In this document: positions 41,348-42,371 of the stretch, piece by piece
How positions within the stretch are numbered: position 1 is the stretch's first letter
Layout of the letters: each line of letters begins with the position of its first letter
Assembly (NCBI GenBank): GCA_947371955.1
Contig: CANBRQ010000016.1
Coordinates: forward strand, 1-42,371
Reading direction: 5' to 3'
Length of the DNA: 42,371 nt
From: Paracoccaceae bacterium
GTDB lineage: Bacteria; Pseudomonadota; Alphaproteobacteria; Rhodobacterales; Rhodobacteraceae
Notes under the pieces: model-generated
What the model was told of the DNA's origin: nothing
Databases searched by the model: none
The model's input: the letters and a program-made list of their open reading frames with translations, nothing else
Translations under genes and position numbers: made by a program

Positions 41348-42316
41348 ATGACTTCGCCAACGACAAGCGTGGCGCGGGATCAGGGCCTCAGCCTGCAGCA
41401 ACAACGACAAAGAGCCGCCTTCTGGTTTCTGGCACCGATGGTGATCGCGTTGTTCTGTGTGGCGGCATGGCCTTTGCTGCGCACGATCTGGTTTTCATTC
41501 ACCGACACGTCGATGGACAACCTCTACGGAGGCAAATGGGTCTGGTTCGACAATTACCTTCGGGTCCAGACCTTGCCGTCGGGGCTGACGCGGTGGAAGG
41601 GCACTTTGGCCGATCCGGCCTGGTGGAATGCCGTCTGGAACACGATCCGCTTCGCTTTCGTCTCGGTCATTCTGGAAACCGTGTTCGGCCTTGGCGTCGC
41701 CCTGGTGTTGAATGCTGAATTCAAGGGTCGTGGATTGGTGCGCGCCGCCATCCTGATCCCGTGGGCGATCCCGACCATCGTGTCAGCCAAGATGTGGGCC
41801 TGGATGCTGAATGACCAGTACGGCATCATCAACGTGATCCTCGTCAACCTCCACCTCATCGACCACAAGATCGCCTGGACCGCCTCGACCGACACCGCGA
41901 TGATCGCCGTGCTGATCGTGGACATCTGGAAAACCACGCCCTTCATGGCCCTCCTTTGCCTCGCAGGTCTGCAAATGGTGCCGCGTGACATCTATGAAGC
42001 GGCGCGGATTGACGGCGTCCACCCCGTCAAGGTGTTCTTCAAGATCACCCTGCCGCTGATCCGTCCGGCCATCGCCGTGGCCGTGATCTTCCGCATGCTG
42101 GACGCCCTGCGCATCTTCGACCTTGTCTATGTGCTGACGCCCGACTCCAAGGCCACCAAGACAATGTCGGTGATCTCTCGGCAAAACCTCTTCGAATACA
42201 ACAACTTCGCCTATGGCGCCGCACAATCCACCCTGCTCTTCGCCATCCTCGCCATCTTCGTCTCTCTCTACATCTGGCTCGGCAAAGTAGACCTGACCGG
42301 GGAGGGCGGCAAATGA
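41348..42316 (+). CDS. CUT1-type sugar ABC transporter permease (ThuF/MalF-like)
   Basis: A 322-residue inner-membrane permease. It has six hydrophobic segments (first at about residues 28-48, FWFLAPMVIALFCVAAWPLL). The EAA loop is YEAARIDGVHPVKVFFKITLP, which contacts the ATPase. The ATG at 41348 has GGGGGGAA upstream; an ATG at 41321 would add nine residues with a poorly spaced site. The stop overlaps the next gene (ATGA). It forms a heterodimer with the following permease. Confidence 0.92.
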   Translation: MTSPTTSVARDQGLSLQQQRQRAAFWFLAPMVIALFCVAAWPLLRTIWFSFTDTSMDNLYGGKWVWFDNYLRVQTLPSGLTRWKGTLADPAWWNAVWNTIRFAFVSVILETVFGLGVALVLNAEFKGRGLVRAAILIPWAIPTIVSAKMWAWMLNDQYGIINVILVNLHLIDHKIAWTASTDTAMIAVLIVDIWKTTPFMALLCLAGLQMVPRDIYEAARIDGVHPVKVFFKITLPLIRPAIAVAVIFRMLDALRIFDLVYVLTPDSKATKTMSVISRQNLFEYNNFAYGAAQSTLLFAILAIFVSLYIWLGKVDLTGEGGK

Positions 42317-42371
42317 GCGATTACAAATACCTGAAAACCGGGCTGTTCTACCTGCTGGTTCTGGTCATCGT
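42313..42371 (+). CDS. Second sugar ABC transporter permease (3' partial)
   Basis: Only the first 19 full codons are in the window (MSDYKYLKTGLFYLLVLVI), an N-terminus running into a first membrane helix. The four-base overlap with the upstream permease and the CUT1 operon order make it the ThuG/MalG-like partner. The gene continues beyond the right edge. Confidence 0.8.
   Translation, partial: MSDYKYLKTGLFYLLVLVI

Overview
The window is GC-rich chromosomal DNA of an alphaproteobacterium, most likely a member of the Rhodobacterales (Rhodobacter/Paracoccus group). This rests on strong G/C bias at third codon positions, the ureDAJBCEFG order, the glycine-riboswitch/gcvTHP layout, short intergenic palindromes with a TTTTCGCCGAAAA core and CAAATATCC boxes after gene ends, which I recall as typical of that order. 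The genus cannot be fixed from the sequence alone.

Layout. 1-2630: the end of an iorA-like [2Fe-2S] subunit and a complete iorB-like molybdenum hydroxylase subunit, closed by a strong terminator. 2739-8454: a complete urease operon (ureD-A-J-B-C-E-F-G) with tightly overlapping genes. 8581-10422 (minus): ilvD. 10497-12890 (minus): an RTX calcium-binding repeat protein and a small unknown protein. 13085-17867: a three-gene unit of a SARP-type winged-helix/TolB-like/TPR regulator, a PAP2/vanadium-haloperoxidase-fold enzyme that starts with twelve Met-His-Gly repeats, and a large subtilisin-like protease without a signal peptide. 17949-19698: an AcoR-like GAF/Fis regulator without an AAA+ domain, convergent with a shortened MFS transporter. 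19810-22056 (minus): a beta-helix/RTX protein with 27 consecutive prolines. 22501-25622: a double PRC-barrel protein, a small CsbD-like protein, a pfkB-family kinase, a secreted unknown protein and a small zincin metallopeptidase. 25766-27103: gltX. 27455-32128 (minus): gcvTHP behind a tandem glycine riboswitch. 32236-35305: azlCD and a NarL-type two-component pair. 35486-37412: a periplasmic sulfatase followed by a decayed second copy of the 3' end of the response-regulator gene. 37584-37937: a small secreted protein and tRNA-Ala(CGC). 38135-39544: an accessory patch with a broken type ISP restriction-modification remnant and an AT-richer FkbM-like methyltransferase gene. 39743-42371: a LacI-type regulatory region and the start of a CUT1 sugar ABC transporter operon that runs off the window.

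How the genes work together. The urease operon is self-sufficient: structural subunits, nickel-insertion chaperones and a UreJ-type nickel permease. The gcv operon should respond to glycine through its riboswitch. The sugar ABC operon has a promoter with an 18-bp LacI-type palindrome next to its -10 box, which suggests inducer-controlled uptake.

The strongest candidate for an undescribed system is the regulator/(MHG)12-PAP2/subtilase operon at 13085-17867. It has a 14-bp palindrome just upstream of its first gene and RTX exoprotein genes on both sides. The clearest evolutionary oddities are the 207-bp direct repeat around the sulfatase, the MFS gene that appears to have lost its middle helices, and the restriction-enzyme remnant beside the tRNA gene. 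No CRISPR array, rRNA gene or intact insertion sequence was seen.
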